A DNA stretch of 64,000 nt from Oegoconia quadripuncta (lineage: Eukaryota > Arthropoda > Insecta > Lepidoptera > Autostichidae). Position 1 is the first letter of the stretch. Every line of letters starts with the position of its first letter. Where the stretch lies: assembly GCA_949316235.1 (NCBI GenBank), contig OX438747.1, positions 32,522,601 to 32,586,600 on the forward strand. The letters run 5' to 3'. The translations under genes were made by a program, and so were the position numbers. The notes under the pieces are model-generated. The model was not told where the DNA came from and ran no database searches. It worked only from the letters and a program-made list of their open reading frames with translations. This document shows, piece after piece, positions 54,501 through 61,750 of the stretch.

Positions 54501-56290
54501 ATCAGTAATAGAATAAAAATGTTTTCTAACGATTCTATAGCTTGCTTTAAGTATGGTATTAGCCCAGGGAAAATACGGTAAAATATTAGATTTGCTAGAC
54601 ATAATCAGATCCGACTTATATTAGAGATGTAATTTTAAATAATTAAGCCTGTTTTTTAGGTTTATTTATTCTAGATTTTTTTAGAAAACCCTATTTTTAA
54701 TTTGTATCTAACAATAAATACTAACTGATATTTCATTTGGTAGACTTTTGTTAAACACAGTTAACTTATTGATGGATAAAAAACTAAGCATCTAATAGTT
54801 ATGCATGCATGTGTTTTAGCTGAAAATGTCGTCGAGCTGCATTGCTTAAGAAATAAAAATGGGAACTAATATTTTGTAACGACAATTTCCCTAAATGTTT
54901 TGAATTTAAAGAAATACCCATCAATTGAACATTTTTTTTAAAGACACATTTTTCTACTTTAGCTTATTTAGTTACTTACTTAGTAGTACTTGTTTTTCTT
55001 ACAAATGCTTAATTTTTAGCATTTGTTACTACATTACTAAGTAAGTAACTAAATAAGCTAAAGTAGTAAATCAGTTCATAAAAATGTTGCCTATATGTTA
55101 ATTCAGATTCTAATCTGTCTACCAACCAAATTTCATCCGTTTAGGCGTGGACATGTAACAAACACAAACACAAATACATAAACACATACACACACACACC
55201 GTTTATAATATTAGTTCGATTCCACATTACGTGACATCAAAGGCCATTGACCTAATGGCAATGCTTAAGCCACTTATGCAGCTTACGATACCTACATAAA
55301 CTGTGATACTCTGCCGTTTCGCTCACAGTATATGGGTATCATTATCATCAAATCAAATTATCTTTAGTTGGTAATCTTTCTCCACCTTACGCCGTTTAAA
55401 AATATACCCATCGTCGCTTTTGAATCGATTGAAAAATTAACGCCAAAAGCAGTGGACAGCATCATTCGTGAATCGAATCAAATCATTTATTTGCAAGAAT
55501 ACACAAGTACAGGGTGTTATTGTGAAAAAAAGTCATTGTATTCAACATGCATGCAAGTAAGTATGCAAATTTTTCGTCACATCAAGTTGGATGTCTTATC
55601 TAATTATTCTTAGCTACTTAATACATTATTTATTTTGAAAATATTCAGTAACACTATAAATAGCAGTGGTCTTGAAATCACTTTATCACCTTGAACAATT
55701 TCCCCTCTAATAGGTAATTTTATTTTGTCAGGAAGTTGATTATATATTACTATACACATATTATAAACAAGATATATATATCTTTATGACATAGAGGCTG
55801 ATATAATAAGTTTACATATTGTTTTTTTTACATATTTACATGTCTAGAAGAACAATTAGAATGAAATGTTTTTAAAATAATCAGAATGAGACTTTGCAAA
55901 TAGGCAAATATCTTTTAAATCAAAATTTCATATTTAATAATGAAAGGAAATTGTCTTTATTAAACATATAATTTTTCTATTGTTTTCGTGAACCTTATAA
56001 ATATAATACAAAATTATTTCTAACAGATTATTGAATATTTTGCCCGTCTGCCTCTTAAGCCCCTGCCAGAATAAAAATCCAGATCTTTCTAGTATTGCAG
56101 TCTGTGGTTAAGACACAAGTCAAAACTAAAAAGTTTGTATATGTACAGCTGACTTTTATTATTTTTCTGAATTTCAAACAAAGGAAATATTTCTACAAAT
56201 AGAATTTGTAACTTACACTGCTTCTTCTGCACTTAACACTCCACAAAAAACGAATATTCCAACGAATGTAACAGACAGAATCACTGCCAT
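37073..56290 (-). CDS. Gene B: secreted flavin-dependent polyamine (spermine) oxidase-like protein, 491 aa, 8 exons
   Basis: Spliced exons: 56290-56217, 49517-49341, 44798-44589, 43699-43483, 42947-42769, 40902-40644, 39990-39887 and 37328-37073 (stop included). They total 1476 nt, or 491 codons plus stop, in frame throughout with GT-AG junctions. A signal peptide ([17 protein letters not shown]...) precedes the FAD motif GLGAAG at 36-41. WIHG, Lys313 ([10 protein letters not shown]), FAGEA and STVHGA are all kept. The polyamine-oxidase-like role is inferred from the family. It is a paralogue of gene A in the same orientation; exons 2, 4, 5 and 7 are equal in length in both genes. The C-terminus is SNTTESTEQ, with no peroxisomal signal. 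Confidence 0.9.
37418..37500 (+). repeat. SINE-A internal fragment
   Basis: GCCGCCAAACAGCAATGTTA to CCCCAAATAGGATGGGG, missing both ends, in intron 7 of gene B. Confidence 0.65.
37640..37750 (+). repeat. Dispersed repeat shared with 22270-22420
   Basis: GAGGGCACGCTAAATAGTC and CACTGACTGTCAGGTGGC are the diagnostic blocks; no terminal structure was seen. Confidence 0.5.
38505..39140 (+). mobile_element. RTE-like LINE 3'-end fragment split by SINE-A
   Basis: Upstream of the SINE, a frame reads [20 protein letters not shown] and [20 protein letters not shown]. Downstream it resumes [22 protein letters not shown], followed by CATGTATGTATGT. The two halves together resemble the end of a LINE ORF. 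Confidence 0.65.
38712..39042 (+). repeat. SINE-A, full-length reference copy
   Basis: The tRNA-like head CCGCCTCCGTGGCTCAATGT and B box GGTTCGATCCC are followed by a body with GTCCGCCTGGCTAG..., the CAATGTTAATAGCATTG palindrome and GATTGAGGTCAAGTACCAAC, then an A-rich tail. Confidence 0.85.
39505..39782 (-). repeat. SINE-B, full length
   Basis: The (TTTA)n tail, ACACAGCGCCATCTAG and CAACCATCTGGTATCC complements lead to a tRNA-like head with GGTTCGAATCC. It lies about 100 nt from gene B exon 7. Confidence 0.8.
39887..39990 (-). CDS. Gene B exon 7
   Basis: It encodes [20 protein letters not shown] then [14 protein letters not shown]; acceptor TTTACAG, donor GTATAC. It is 104 nt, as in gene A. 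Confidence 0.87.
40310..40500 (-). mobile_element. CR1/L2-like LINE 3'-end fragment
   Basis: The minus strand reads [20 protein letters not shown] followed by [11 protein letters not shown], the usual C-terminus of such LINE ORFs, preceded by a frame broken by one stop. Confidence 0.65.
40644..40902 (-). CDS. Gene B exon 6 (active-site Lys region)
   Basis: It encodes [20 protein letters not shown], then [18 protein letters not shown] to FWSSLGIV and donor GTACGT. It is nine bases shorter than in gene A because of a small loop deletion after WW. Confidence 0.88.
41121..41591. mobile_element. TIR transposon T, uninterrupted copy (471 bp)
   Basis: AGGTCTAACAAAATTAACCC and its complement bound the unit, with TATA on both flanks (41117-41120, 41592-41595). 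Internal AAGTACTTTGCC and ACACACAAACACGTGTCG blocks match the copy at 23751-24911. Confidence 0.75.
41762..42131. mobile_element. MITE with nested inverted repeats
   Basis: TCCGTGTAATTCC and ACTGGTGACGCCACTC at the left are mirrored at the right (AGAGTCACCAGT, GGAATTACACGA). A second pair, GGTAAACCAAACTGAAACCA and its complement, lies inside. Confidence 0.7.
42187..42453 (-). repeat. SINE-B, full length
   Basis: It has the same organisation as 39505-39782, including the B box. It lies in intron 5 of gene B. Confidence 0.8.
42769..42947 (-). CDS. Gene B exon 5
   Basis: It encodes [20 protein letters not shown] to VSLGVLKQ with donor GTAAGA. It has no in-frame Met, so a start-codon-based ORF scan misses it; it was found by homology to gene A exon 5. 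Confidence 0.9.
43483..43699 (-). CDS. Gene B exon 4 (substrate domain)
   Basis: It encodes [20 protein letters not shown] to [19 protein letters not shown] with donor GTGAGT, phase 0. About 47% of residues match gene A by eye, concentrated at QYMSW and YGYKT. Confidence 0.88.
43818..44155 (+). repeat. Chimera of SINE-A head and SINE-B body
   Basis: A SINE-A from its tRNA-like head to GTGTTCCGGTTG (about 44013) passes without a gap into SINE-B body sequence GAGTTACGGATGTTTTCAT through TAGTTGCTTACTGTGGAACT. Confidence 0.7.
44160..44237. repeat. MITE M3 right-end fragment
   Basis: ATACCTTATATTTCACTTAC and TTACGATAAAAAAACTCATA end in CGGTA, matching the M3 right terminal block. Confidence 0.6.
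44244..44562 (-). repeat. SINE-A, near full length
   Basis: Head and B box (as complements) are at 44505-44562; the tail side is at 44244. It ends about 30 nt from gene B exon 3. Confidence 0.8.
44589..44798 (-). CDS. Gene B exon 3 (substrate domain)
   Basis: It encodes [20 protein letters not shown] to DSIADYLTQ; acceptor TTTACAG, donor GTAAGT. Beyond IHGT and RVY, little is shared with gene A, so the substrate-facing part has diverged strongly. Confidence 0.88.
44860..45145. repeat. MITE H lacking both termini
   Basis: GGTCTCAAGTAAACTTGTTG through GATACAGCCTCAAGACTTGT follows family H, but neither GGCCCGTATTAATAAACC end is present. Confidence 0.7.
45474..45530. repeat. (GT)n microsatellite
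   Basis: About 27 dinucleotide units with one TATG interruption near the left end. Confidence 0.9.
45858..48917 (+). mobile_element. Decayed EN-RT LINE (family L, CR1/Jockey-type)
   Basis: The order endonuclease, reverse transcriptase, C-terminal domain and 3' UTR is preserved. Endonuclease signatures are [29 protein letters not shown] and SDHCG. The reverse transcriptase has [53 protein letters not shown] and VLFADDTS. At least three frame breaks or stops separate the pieces. The 3' end is GATTTTGATTTTGAT. It lies in intron 2 of gene B, opposite to transcription. Confidence 0.85.
46690..48611 (+). pseudogene. Reverse transcriptase pseudogene of LINE family L
   Basis: Open pieces are 46690-47682 (fingers and palm, ending after SNRVQSDG), 47720-47995 (PQG box and FADD) and 48213-48611 (C-terminus ending [13 protein letters not shown]). 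A frame change at about 47680 and a short inverted duplication near 47985-48005 (CAGGGCACCTCCCTGACATT) break the ORF. Dead copy. Confidence 0.8.
49341..49517 (-). CDS. Gene B exon 2 (Rossmann FAD-binding)
   Basis: It encodes [20 protein letters not shown] through RVGGRVHTV to VEVGGE. The acceptor is TTTTTTCTAG and the donor GTGAGC. About 73% of residues match gene A exon 2 by eye. A SINE begins about 25 nt upstream of its acceptor. Confidence 0.9.
49540..49835 (+). repeat. tRNA-derived SINE (family D)
   Basis: A (CGT)n-like stretch is followed by GGTTCGATTCCCAGGCAG and a body with AAGCATCATGAGGAAA, ATTGGGTCAGCGTGGTGGAC and TATCCCTGCAGTGGGATG. It abuts the acceptor side of gene B exon 2. Confidence 0.65.
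49836..50322 (+). mobile_element. LINE family L 3'-end fragment
   Basis: A frame with [20 protein letters not shown] and [16 protein letters not shown] parallels 48213-48611. The 3' UTR ends AAATAAAACATTTTGATTTG. Confidence 0.75.
50638..51027. mobile_element. TIR element with 9-bp TSD (Mutator-like?)
   Basis: The ends AGGTGTACTACGCAATAGCG and the complement at 51027 (GGGTGTACTACGCAATAGCG) pair over about 30 bp. Perfect 9-bp duplications AATTCAAAG occur at 50629-50637 and 51028-51036. The segment CTCGAATGACAACAGCAGCG is repeated twice inside. No coding capacity. Confidence 0.8.
51144..51270 (+). repeat. Retroelement fragment
   Basis: ACTAGCTTCCGCCCGCGGCT then TTGCCTGCGTGG is a motif widespread in lepidopteran retroposons by general knowledge; related to about 31290. 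Confidence 0.45.
51478..51960. repeat. Repeat F, unoccupied copy
   Basis: It is the inverted relative of 6475-7880. Its complement reads TTCTAACCTAACCTAACTTT continuously where the other copy carries THAP element copy 2 between two ACCTAACC repeats. Confidence 0.65.
52071..52884. mobile_element. Long-TIR element (~815 bp, TA-type target)
   Basis: TATACAGGGCGTCCCAAAGT and its complement bound the element. The two arms, each roughly 270-280 bp, are nearly exact complements, so the same short frame ([16 protein letters not shown]) appears on both arms in opposite directions. The spacer is about 250 bp. ACAGGGYGTCCC ends are typical of some Tc1/mariner-type MITEs; no transposase is present. Confidence 0.75.
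52886..53080. repeat. Repeat F fragment
   Basis: GCCATGTAATTATTTGTTAA and ACATACTTTGGCATG match the 6505-6625 segment in the same orientation. It adjoins the long-TIR element. Confidence 0.6.
53600..54045 (-). mobile_element. LINE family L 3'-end fragments, two in tandem
   Basis: Two ATCAAATCAAATCAAAATAT tails (53603 and 53708) mark two 3' ends. The second continues into sequence complementary to the family C-terminus and UTR, including AGAGAAGAACGAGCAAGAAA. Confidence 0.7.
54046..54950. other. Intron 1 of gene B, little recognised
   Basis: AAATGTTTTCTAA...TAGCTTGCTTT near 54518-54550 recurs near 57300, so a dispersed repeat passes through here. No coding evidence. Confidence 0.4.
54954..55066. 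repeat. Foldback with ~32-bp arms
   Basis: CTACTTTAGCTTATTTAGTT at 54954 pairs with AACTAAATAAGCTAAAGTAG ending 55066; the inner ends TACTTACTTAGTA also pair. Confidence 0.75.
55067..56216. other. Intron 1 of gene B, nothing firm
   Basis: ATCAAATCATTTATTTGCAA near 55484 resembles a LINE 3' tail on the minus strand, but no ORF could be confirmed. Confidence 0.4.
56217..56290 (-). CDS. Gene B exon 1 (signal peptide)
   Basis: The ATG at 56290 begins [20 protein letters not shown], followed by AEEA and donor GTAAGT. The hydrophobic core and the Ser-Ala junction fit a cleavable signal. Phase 2 equals gene A exon 1. Confidence 0.85.
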
Positions 56291-56326
56291 CCTCAGTAGA
56301 ATTAAATCAGACGGGCCGAGAGTGAC

Positions 56327-56333
56327 CTTTATA
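56327..56333 (-). promoter_or_regulatory. TATA box of gene B
   Basis: TATAAAG followed by GTCACT lies 43 nt upstream of the ATG. The block TATAAAGGTCA is shared with gene A at identical spacing, while the leader sequences differ. Confidence 0.6.
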
Positions 56334-56478
56334 ATGTCTAACTGGACGATTATCTCTGTAGGTATATAGATTGGATAAATGGTCCGCAGTTAGTATTAGA
56401 CCTTACGTTCAATAGCGCTGTTAGAAACTGAATAAAATGTAAGAATAGATTGGACAATAATAGTCGTTAAGTGATTAA

Positions 56479-56824
56479 GAGGGTTTATTCCGTCCAGTGA
56501 CGCATTGGGTAAATTAAGATTTCCTTTTAAAATTACAGAATAAATAAAAAAAATCGATCTGACCTGCACTCGAGAGGCCTAAAAGCTAATTATATGTGAT
56601 GGGGATTATTTTCCAGAATTCACGGTAATAAACAAAAGAGATCGTTTTCATCAATAATTTGAAATTATCAGAATTAACCGTAATTAAAGCTATTCAAGTA
56701 TTATTTATAATTAGCATTTAGGCCTCTCGAGTGCAGGTCAGAGCGATTTTTTTTTACTTAATCTGTATTTAAAAAGGAATCTTAATTTAGCCAATGAGGG
56801 CGCCACTGGACGGAATAAACCCTC
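56479..56824. mobile_element. MITE M1, complete copy upstream of gene B
   Basis: The ends GAGGGTTTATTCCGTCCAGT and ACTGGACGGAATAAACCCTC pair exactly, with further pairing through CAGACTCGAGAGGCCT-like blocks over about 110 bp. It lies about 145 bp upstream of the TATA box of gene B. Confidence 0.8.
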
Positions 56825-57182
56825 AAAGATGTTTTCAATGGATTAAGTAATCCGATAACAAAACTGTCACGTTTTAGCACCGCTTGGACCGGTTGCTTTG
56901 TCTTATTATAATAAAATTATACATAACGTCGATAGAGACCCTTATCCCAAATGGTGTTTGGGTGTACCAAACATTAAAAGTTTAATGAATTAATGAAACA
57001 ACATTATCCCACGATTCCAATCAAAATATACAGAAATGTTCATGTGACAGGTGTTGTAGTGTTGTAAGGATACATTTTTAATTTCCTTAAAGGCCGTGAT
57101 TTTATTGCACATTTAGAGAACGTGTCTGTTATAGATTAAAAATTATTATATTATTATTACGTATTGTCTTGCCCCGCGTGTC

Positions 57183-57345
57183 CTGACAGCTGCACCTATG
57201 ACGACCTCCTTAACGCCACAGACAGTGCTGTTAGAGTGGCTAAGTTCTGGTCCAATAAAATTTGAAACTTGCCTCGACACGAAAAGAAGAAGATTAAAAA
57301 TGTTTTCTAATAAATCGGTAGCTTGCTTTGGATACCTAGTATAGG
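57183..57345 (+). mobile_element. LINE C-terminal remnant
   Basis: A frame reads CTYDDLLNATDSAVRVAKFW followed by SNKI-stop, a pattern seen at the end of RNase H-bearing LINE ORFs. It is short and isolated. Confidence 0.5.
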
Positions 57346-57914
57346 TAAGTATTTAGTAATAAAACATAGACTATTATCTACATTATAATTACCCTGTGAA
57401 TTTCGAAGAAGCGTCGAAGAGTGTAGGTAATTGGAACTCCTGTAACTATTTTCAAAAAAATCAAATCAAAATCAGATTATATCATCCAGATATTTTGCAT
57501 AGATCTAAAGCGACCAACCGTCCCGGATTCTGCGGGACTGTCCCGATAATTGTAGGTACTTGTAATTCCGCATTGGAATCATTCGTATTTTAGTCCCGCA
57601 AAACGTCTAATGAGACCCGGATGTCCCGCATTCCGAGCCTTGTTTAATTATTGAAACTAGTATTCTATATCAGATTGATTGATAGATAGATATTTTTACG
57701 TTATTTATTAATAGTGGATACAGGCAATCTTATTTTTGTTTATCTAAGTCAAGTTTCATTGATTTTTCTCCATTTGTGTTAGCCCTCGTGCCAACACTCT
57801 CGCATCACCTCAGGGAGAGGGAGTGACTGAAAATCAGCACTGTACGGTATCCTGTTGCTGGTGCATCACAAGCTGAGCCATTTCCTGTTGCCCAATATTT
57901 AAGTAGCATATGTA
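57346..57914. other. Intergenic, nothing recognised
   Basis: Short open frames only, without motif or splice support. Confidence 0.5.
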
Positions 57915-58243
57915 CCGCCTCCGTGGCTCAATGTAAACAACATTGGGTTTACAATTCGGAGGTCGCGGATTCGATCCCCAGCGGGGTACATGTTTAAGTA
58001 CTCGGTTTGGTTGGTGGTTGGGCATTTTAAATGTCCGCCTGGCTAGCTACCACCATCTTATCTAAATCTGCCGCCAAGTAGCAATGTTAATAGCGTTGTT
58101 GTGTTTCGGTTGTCAGAGATAAGAGAGCCAGTCCCCCAAACGTGTTGGGGTTTCCGGGTCAGTACGCTTCCACCTTCGATCTCATCTTCACTTAACATCG
58201 TGTGATTGAGGTCAAGTACGAACCTGTCATGCATAAAAAAAAA
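57915..58243 (+). repeat. SINE-A, full length
   Basis: From CCGCCTCCGTGGCTCAATGT with the B box GATTCGATCCCC to an A9 tail; about as well preserved as the 38.7-kb copy. Confidence 0.85.
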
Positions 58244-58469
58244 CAAATTGTATAGATGTGAGACGATAAACAATTTTTATTCTTACTTTATTGCAAAATT
58301 ATCTCGTAGGGTGTGATTTTTATTTTTGAGGGTGTTAACAACCTATTCCCCATAGCACAAGGAGACACCTAGCGCGATCTCCTGCCCTAGCTCAATGTTA
58401 ATGGTGTATAGTCTTTTCCAAATACGGTCCATCGAATCATAGATACAGTTATCGATATACAAGGCTTAG

Positions 58470-58605
58470 GACGGATAACGCAATTAGGTCGCGGGACGAG
58501 CGGGATGTCGCTGGAGGCAGCCCGCTTCGAACCGGTCGCTCTGGAGTCTACAGGGGAAGCCTACGTTCAACAGTGGACTCCCTGTGCATAACGAATGATG
58601 ATGAA
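58470..58605 (+). mobile_element. RTE-like LINE 3'-end fragment
   Basis: GGAGGCAGCCCGCTTCGAAC, CTACAGGGGAAGCCTACGTT, CAACAGTGGACTCC and a GAATGATGATGAAT tail resemble the 3' end of RTE-type elements. Confidence 0.55.
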
Positions 58606-58996
58606 TCATATGTAATTTGCCCCAATAGTTATTTCGAGATTTTTTCCTTTCAAGGCAAGTTTATTCAGTGAAAATTGATTTATCAATAGAGTCCAACAGT
58701 TTCAAGTTCAATGGGAATTAGTTTGATATGAACGTAGGAAACCGAAGGTACTCGTACTTTGACTCGCTACGTATATTCAGTAAAAATCTAATAATTATCA
58801 TGATTACAACCACAGGATGTCAAATGATGAACGCATCTCCTAGCTATAGCTACCTACTAACTATAAATTCATTCATAACAAAATGTAAATATGTAGGTAG
58901 GTACCCTAATATAACACGGTTTATCTGGAATCAGACCGTAAGCTTGATAATAGTTTAAGAAATAAAAAATGCAGAAGAAGCTTGATTACAAATTCT

Positions 58997-60055
58997 TTAA
59001 TACTCCACATTTTGGGTTGTTTTTGACATCCGCTCGTAGTTTTCATGGTATTCCTCATAATCGGGCGATTGTTGGAAAGCAAATATCTTGTCACCCTCTT
59101 GCCGTACCACAAAGTTCGCTTCGCTTGTCGTCTGATTTTCCTCTAGCGCTTCCTCTGCAACATCTTTATCGTCTCCAGCCTTTGGTGATTTCTCTTCACT
59201 TTCATTCTCTTGCGTTTCGTTACTCACTTCATTCGCCTGGTTGTTCTGAGGTTTTACCTGTTCATTAGTTCTGAATTGTTTGCTTAAAGATTCCGGCATG
59301 ATATGCTTGTAACCGAAATAGCTCTGTTTCGGCTCTATCCGCGATTTGAATTGGCGTTCATTATTATTATCAAATTGCTTAGTATCTATTCTGGGATTAA
59401 AGTCACTACCAACAAAGTTTATAGGAAACATATCTTTCACTCGAGTTATTTCTTCATCTCCGGCGAACTTCTGACCCGACTTCGAGTGTTCTAAACTTAA
59501 ATCGAAATCACTAACTTTGTCTTCCACCCTGCCTCTATCTTCTATTTTCTCTGGTCTTTCTGGATTATCGTCGTAGCCACCCTTGGCCTCAAAGTTCTTT
59601 AGTAAAACTCTTTCGCTAGTCAACTTCGGGCCGTCATTTGTGAAATGCTTGTACTTTAAACTTAATTGTTCAAAAGGGAACGATGCGTATTTCTCTTTTG
59701 CCGCTTGCATATCTATTTTACCTGGTTGACCTCTGTATTGGCTTAGTTTTGGTGTTTTGGTAGTTGATACATATTCGTCGTTAGCTTCTACATTTCTTAG
59801 TATGTTAGAGTGATGTTCCACAGGTCTAAGCTCTTGCTGTGGTTTGTATACTTCTTGCTGTGGCTTATACACTTCCTGTGGTGGTGGTTTAAATTTCTCA
59901 AGCTTTTGTTTTTGAAGGTTTTTGATCTTTTCAATGGCTTTATCTGCGACTCTATCTACGAGTATATCCAGTTTGTCTGAAGAGAGAAGCTTCTCTATGA
60001 ACTCACTGAAATCAGGGTTGGCGGGTGCTGCTGACGCTTGTTTTGTGTATATCAT
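58997..60055 (-). CDS. Gene C: unrecognised charged, low-complexity protein (352 aa or more)
   Basis: This long unbroken frame runs from MIYTKQASAAPANPDFSEFI to RMSKTTQNVEY-stop. Residues 15-54 could form an amphipathic helix (FIEKLLSSDKLDILVDRVAD KAIEKI). Two tandem QEVYKPQ units lie at 60-73, and the rest is rich in Lys, Glu, Asp and Gln and probably disordered. No catalytic motif or membrane segment is seen. A T-rich tract and AAG just upstream of the ATG (about 60063-60075) could be a splice acceptor with an open frame through it, so an upstream exon carrying a signal peptide is possible. Codon periodicity and length argue for a real gene; function is unknown. Confidence 0.7.
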   Translation of the reverse strand: MIYTKQASAAPANPDFSEFIEKLLSSDKLDILVDRVADKAIEKIKNLQKQKLEKFKPPPQEVYKPQQEVYKPQQELRPVEHHSNILRNVEANDEYVSTTKTPKLSQYRGQPGKIDMQAAKEKYASFPFEQLSLKYKHFTNDGPKLTSERVLLKNFEAKGGYDDNPERPEKIEDRGRVEDKVSDFDLSLEHSKSGQKFAGDEEITRVKDMFPINFVGSDFNPRIDTKQFDNNNERQFKSRIEPKQSYFGYKHIMPESLSKQFRTNEQVKPQNNQANEVSNETQENESEEKSPKAGDDKDVAEEALEENQTTSEANFVVRQEGDKIFAFQQSPDYEEYHENYERMSKTTQNVEY

Positions 60056-61424
60056 GGTTATACCTTAAAAAATATTTTAGGATACTATATTAAAAGTCGG
60101 TGGAGATTTTTCCAATCAATAAATAAGATGATGATGATTATATTAAAAGTCGTGTTATCGTGTAGCAGAGAACGATAGGATCAACTCAACAGTAAGACGC
60201 TCGTGCTTCACTTCTCAGAGCTGTTTGGCTAACTACGATTCCTTTCATGCAACTGATTGGTTGTCAATAAACATCAAACAGTTAAAGCTGCAAGTATAGA
60301 ATACTTGCAGCTTTACCTGTTTAATATTTATGTCACAAACAGCTAAAATAGCGGAAAGTGATATTGTTCTACTGCATATGACATCTGTAATCTCAGAGAT
60401 ATAGGTCAATACCTGTGACCTCAAGTACTGGGGTCACAGATGCATTATTGTCACCTTGAGGACTGATATGAAATTTACTAGCTCTTATCCTTGAAATACA
60501 GCTCAGAGGGGCGACCTCCTGCCAAAGCAATGAGCCTCACCTGATCGAATCAAGGATACGTTTGATACTTGTCTAAGGTTCATTGTAGGCATCACATGAA
60601 CAGCCTTAAGTCCCCATACAGCTGAGGTAGAGTTTCCTCTCAATAGGAGGGGGGAAAGGGCCATATTGCACCACACGGAACAAGTGTGAATTGGTGGCTT
60701 TGTAACAGAGTAGTCCTGGCGTGGCCATCTGACTTCACCATGCGGACGCAGTACGGATTGCCAACAGAACCAATCCTTTAGGAGGTTGTGGAGGACCATA
60801 ATTTAAGAGGTTGTGGTGTGAAGAACAAAAACACTTGTATGAAACAGTCAGTAATTGGTTACCCATCCAAGGACCGAATGTACGTTACAACTGGTTCCAT
60901 GTGTTTCAGTCTGGCAAGAATATTCCTGATACTTGAGTCTAGAAGGAAAACCTTTTCCTACCTACAACAATACTCTCACAAATAAATATCTGGAGTATAT
61001 ACTTACATAATGTCTGTATAATTAACCTATACATGCCTAAAACACAAGAGTTTTGATGTTTATATGTTCTTCAGAAATAAAATTATTGATAAAACATGTG
61101 CACACATAAAAATATATTGATATAGGTAAATGTAGACAGGGCCGGAGGTAGAGGGGCAACTTTGCTACACGTTCATAGTTTATGATGTATACGAATGGAT
61201 ACAAAAATGGTGTTTACCCAGGAGTCCATGTATTGTCTACGCTATGTATCTAAAATGGTACAAACACAAATAGAGTCCATAGCACGAAATAAGTCCCGCA
61301 GCAATAAGTGTAGCTAATTCGTCGTAGAGTTAGGTCGTAAAACAGTAGTGGTTAGGAACATTCAGTCGCATGACCGTATAGTATAGCGCCGAGTCTGCGA
61401 AACTCGATTCGTGAGACAGACATA
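60056..61424. other. Between gene C and the next MITE, no gene confirmed
   Basis: A 98-codon open frame (60799-60503, minus) has no motif and no paralogue here. A GC-richer block at 60500-60780 is the only compositional change. Confidence 0.45.
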
Positions 61425-61750
61425 GGCCCGTATTAATAAACCATTCTCAAGATTGAGAACAGTCTTGTGACCGGTCTCAAGTAAACGTGTTGATTAATAA
61501 ACCGAACTTGAGACCTGAAAAGCACGTGCATACTCACGCTGTATTCACTTGAGGTGCGCGTATTTATAAACGAAACTCAAGACATCATTCATTCGCCGGT
61601 GAGGATACTTGAGAAGTGATCTCAGATGAGTAGACCTCAAGATTGGTTTATAAATTAGCACGGAGCTTGAGATACCGTCAACTGCTAAAAACGCATCTCG
61701 GTTGATATAGCCTCAAGATTTGTTTTGAGATTGGTTTATTAATACGGGCC
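61425..61750. mobile_element. Harbinger-like MITE H, complete uninterrupted copy (326 bp)
   Basis: Both ends GGCCCGTATTAATAAACC are present as inverted repeats, and the flanks are ATA and GTA. Internally there are many CTCAAG/CTTGAG motifs. This copy defines the family for the copies at 2279, 27177, 28041 and 44860. Confidence 0.8.

Noticed and set aside
58969..59494. Plus-strand ORFs of 99 and 63 codons
   Set aside because: They are antisense shadows of the 352-codon minus-strand gene C.
60503..60799. 98-codon minus-strand ORF
   Set aside because: No domain, no paralogue and no supporting splice or start context. A chance frame in a GC-richer patch is more likely.
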